Notes under the pieces: model-generated
The model's database searches: none
Told to the model about the DNA's origin: nothing
The model's input: only the letters and a program-made list of their open reading frames with translations
Translations under genes and position numbers: made by a program
Part shown: piece after piece, positions 63,127-64,000 of the stretch
How the letters are laid out: each line of letters opens with the position of its first letter
How positions within the stretch are numbered: position 1 is the stretch's first letter
Origin: Actinomycetes bacterium
GTDB lineage: Bacteria > Actinomycetota > Acidimicrobiia > IMCC26256 > JANYLB01
Assembly (NCBI GenBank): GCA_025363815.1
Contig: JANYLB010000032.1
Span: 1 to 64,000, forward strand
Reading direction: 5' to 3'
DNA length: 64,000 nt

Positions 63127-64000
63127 CTAGCCAGTCTCGCCGAAGACGGGCGCGTTGGTATTGCGCTCGTAGACGGCGATGCCATCGATCGACTGCACGT
63201 AGTGGTAGTTCGCGTCGACGAGCGCCTGGATCGCAGGAAATTTCGAGATCGGGTAATACTGCGCGTCACGGATCGACGCGGGTGAAGTGTCGAGAACAAA
63301 GCGCGGTGGATGCGCCGCGAAATCGGCCAGGAACAGGCCGAGCGCGTTGGGGGTGGCGAGGTCGCCCGAGAGATCGCCCTGGGGTCGCCCACCCCAATGA
63401 CCGGTCACGAACGAATTGCTTGCGAACCTCGTCGCGGGCCGACGGTTCGATGCCCAATACACCTCGGGGAGCGCCCCCCACACGAGGATCCGGTCGCGCT
63501 GCGACGCGTTGCTCTCGATGAACCGACTGACCTCCTGGTATTGCGGCTCACCCCCGAACGGCTGCGCGAAGTAGCCGATGGTTGAAAACCCCACCGCCAG
63601 GAACCCGGCCGCGGCAATGGTCCCGACCCGGACCCGATCGGATACTCGGACAAGAACGCCGGACGCGATCAAGCACAGCGGAGGGAGGAGCTGTAGGTAG
63701 TAGTGCCCGAAGAACCGAAAACCGACGGCGACGGCCACCACGCCGGAGAGCAGCCAGAGCCAGAGATCGGTCTCGTCACGCTCGATGCGACTCTTACGCG
63801 CCCAGATCAGCGGGGCGACGACCGGGAGGTTGCAGAGCACGAACGCAATGCTCATCAGCGCGAAGAGGCCGAGAACATAGGCAGAGGCGGAACCGATGCC
63901 GAGGTACGAGCCGTTGCCGAGCACCGCCCAGAACAACAGCTGCGCCGGGCCGACCAGAAGCGCCACCAGCGCGAGCGGCATCACAAAACCGGCGCCGGCG
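63127..64000 (-). CDS. Membrane glycosyltransferase-like protein, 5' partial
   Basis: C-terminal part of a polytopic membrane protein; the N-terminal part lies beyond the window edge. Membrane segments are seen in ALVALLVGPAQLLFWAVLG, AYVLGLFALMSIAFVLCNLPVV, DLWLWLLSGVVAVAVGFRFFGHYYLQLLPPLCLIASG and VGTIAAAGFLAVGFSTIGYF, followed by a soluble C-terminal domain of about 110 residues. GHYYLQLLPPLCL resembles the mannosyl/arabinosyltransferase (GT39/ArnT-like) superfamily, which uses polyprenyl-phosphate sugars. Confidence 0.7.
   Translation of the reverse strand, partial: AGAGFVMPLALVALLVGPAQLLFWAVLGNGSYLGIGSASAYVLGLFALMSIAFVLCNLPVVAPLIWARKSRIERDETDLWLWLLSGVVAVAVGFRFFGHYYLQLLPPLCLIASGVLVRVSDRVRVGTIAAAGFLAVGFSTIGYFAQPFGGEPQYQEVSRFIESNASQRDRILVWGALPEVYWASNRRPATRFASNSFVTGHWGGRPQGDLSGDLATPNALGLFLADFAAHPPRFVLDTSPASIRDAQYYPISKFPAIQALVDANYHYVQSIDGIAVYERNTNAPVFGETG

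Overview
The window is GC-rich chromosomal DNA from an actinobacterium, most likely a deep-branching, uncultivated lineage such as Acidimicrobiia (that placement is inferred from gene style, not shown). The actinobacterial assignment rests on mycothiol enzymes (mycothiol S-conjugate amidase at 4018-4911, S-(hydroxymethyl)mycothiol dehydrogenase at 60166-61251, a mycothiol-dependent-isomerase-like DinB protein at 21209-21778), F420 biosynthesis (CofC), the DnaE2/ImuA'/ImuB mutasome with LexA boxes of the TCGAAC-N4-GTTCGA type, an IclR regulator divergent from leuCD, and many apparent leaderless transcripts (TANNNT 6-8 nt before the start codon). No phage, transposon, CRISPR array or rRNA is visible; this is a core-type chromosomal region with about 60 protein genes and two tRNAs.

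Layout. 0-8 kb: lipid and acyl-CoA genes (quinone oxidoreductase fragment, thiolase, acyl-CoA dehydrogenase), a ChbG-like deacetylase, Mca, a class III adenylate cyclase and a CAP-domain lipoprotein. 8-13 kb: a P-type ATPase divergent from a GNAT/ADP-forming acyl-CoA synthetase fusion. 13-27 kb: the error-prone polymerase genes (dnaE2, imuB, imuA') interleaved with a nitrogen-signalling region (glnB-amtB and, further on, HTH-glnK-glnD-amtB), plus rnhB and small proteins. 27-36 kb: an orphan response regulator, GH38 alpha-mannosidase, an unknown partner gene, gpsA-plsC, cofC and a PIG-L deacetylase. 35.7-36.4 kb: HU and a separate basic repeat protein that looks like a detached HU tail. 36.9-43.9 kb: a long minus-strand operon, leader peptide-leuB-ilvE-cimA-unknown-acyl-CoA dehydrogenase-gltX-tRNA-Gln-tRNA-Glu, closed by a strong hairpin. 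43.9-48 kb: greA, an orphan winged-helix protein, and an LtbR-like regulator divergent from leuCD. 48-57 kb: envelope proteins, an aminotransferase-serA pair, a penicillin-binding-protein-like carboxypeptidase, a DEAD-box helicase and an OmpR/HAMP two-component system. 57-64 kb: oxidoreductases, mscR with a micro-ORF and a metallo-beta-lactamase-fold protein, a beta-lactamase-fold esterase and the C-terminal part of a membrane glycosyltransferase.

How genes work together. CimA, LeuCD, LeuB and IlvE form the citramalate route to isoleucine; a leaderless 15-residue leader peptide with four consecutive Ile/Val codons, followed by an intrinsic terminator, precedes leuB and very probably attenuates the operon. 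Two PII proteins, two Amt channels and GlnD form an ammonium uptake and sensing module. The two SOS boxes lie before dnaE2 and imuA', so the mutasome is expected to be DNA-damage inducible. A 19-codon Met/Trp/Pro-rich micro-ORF fits exactly between mscR and the next gene with TGATG overlaps on both sides and is the least explained coding signal in the window.
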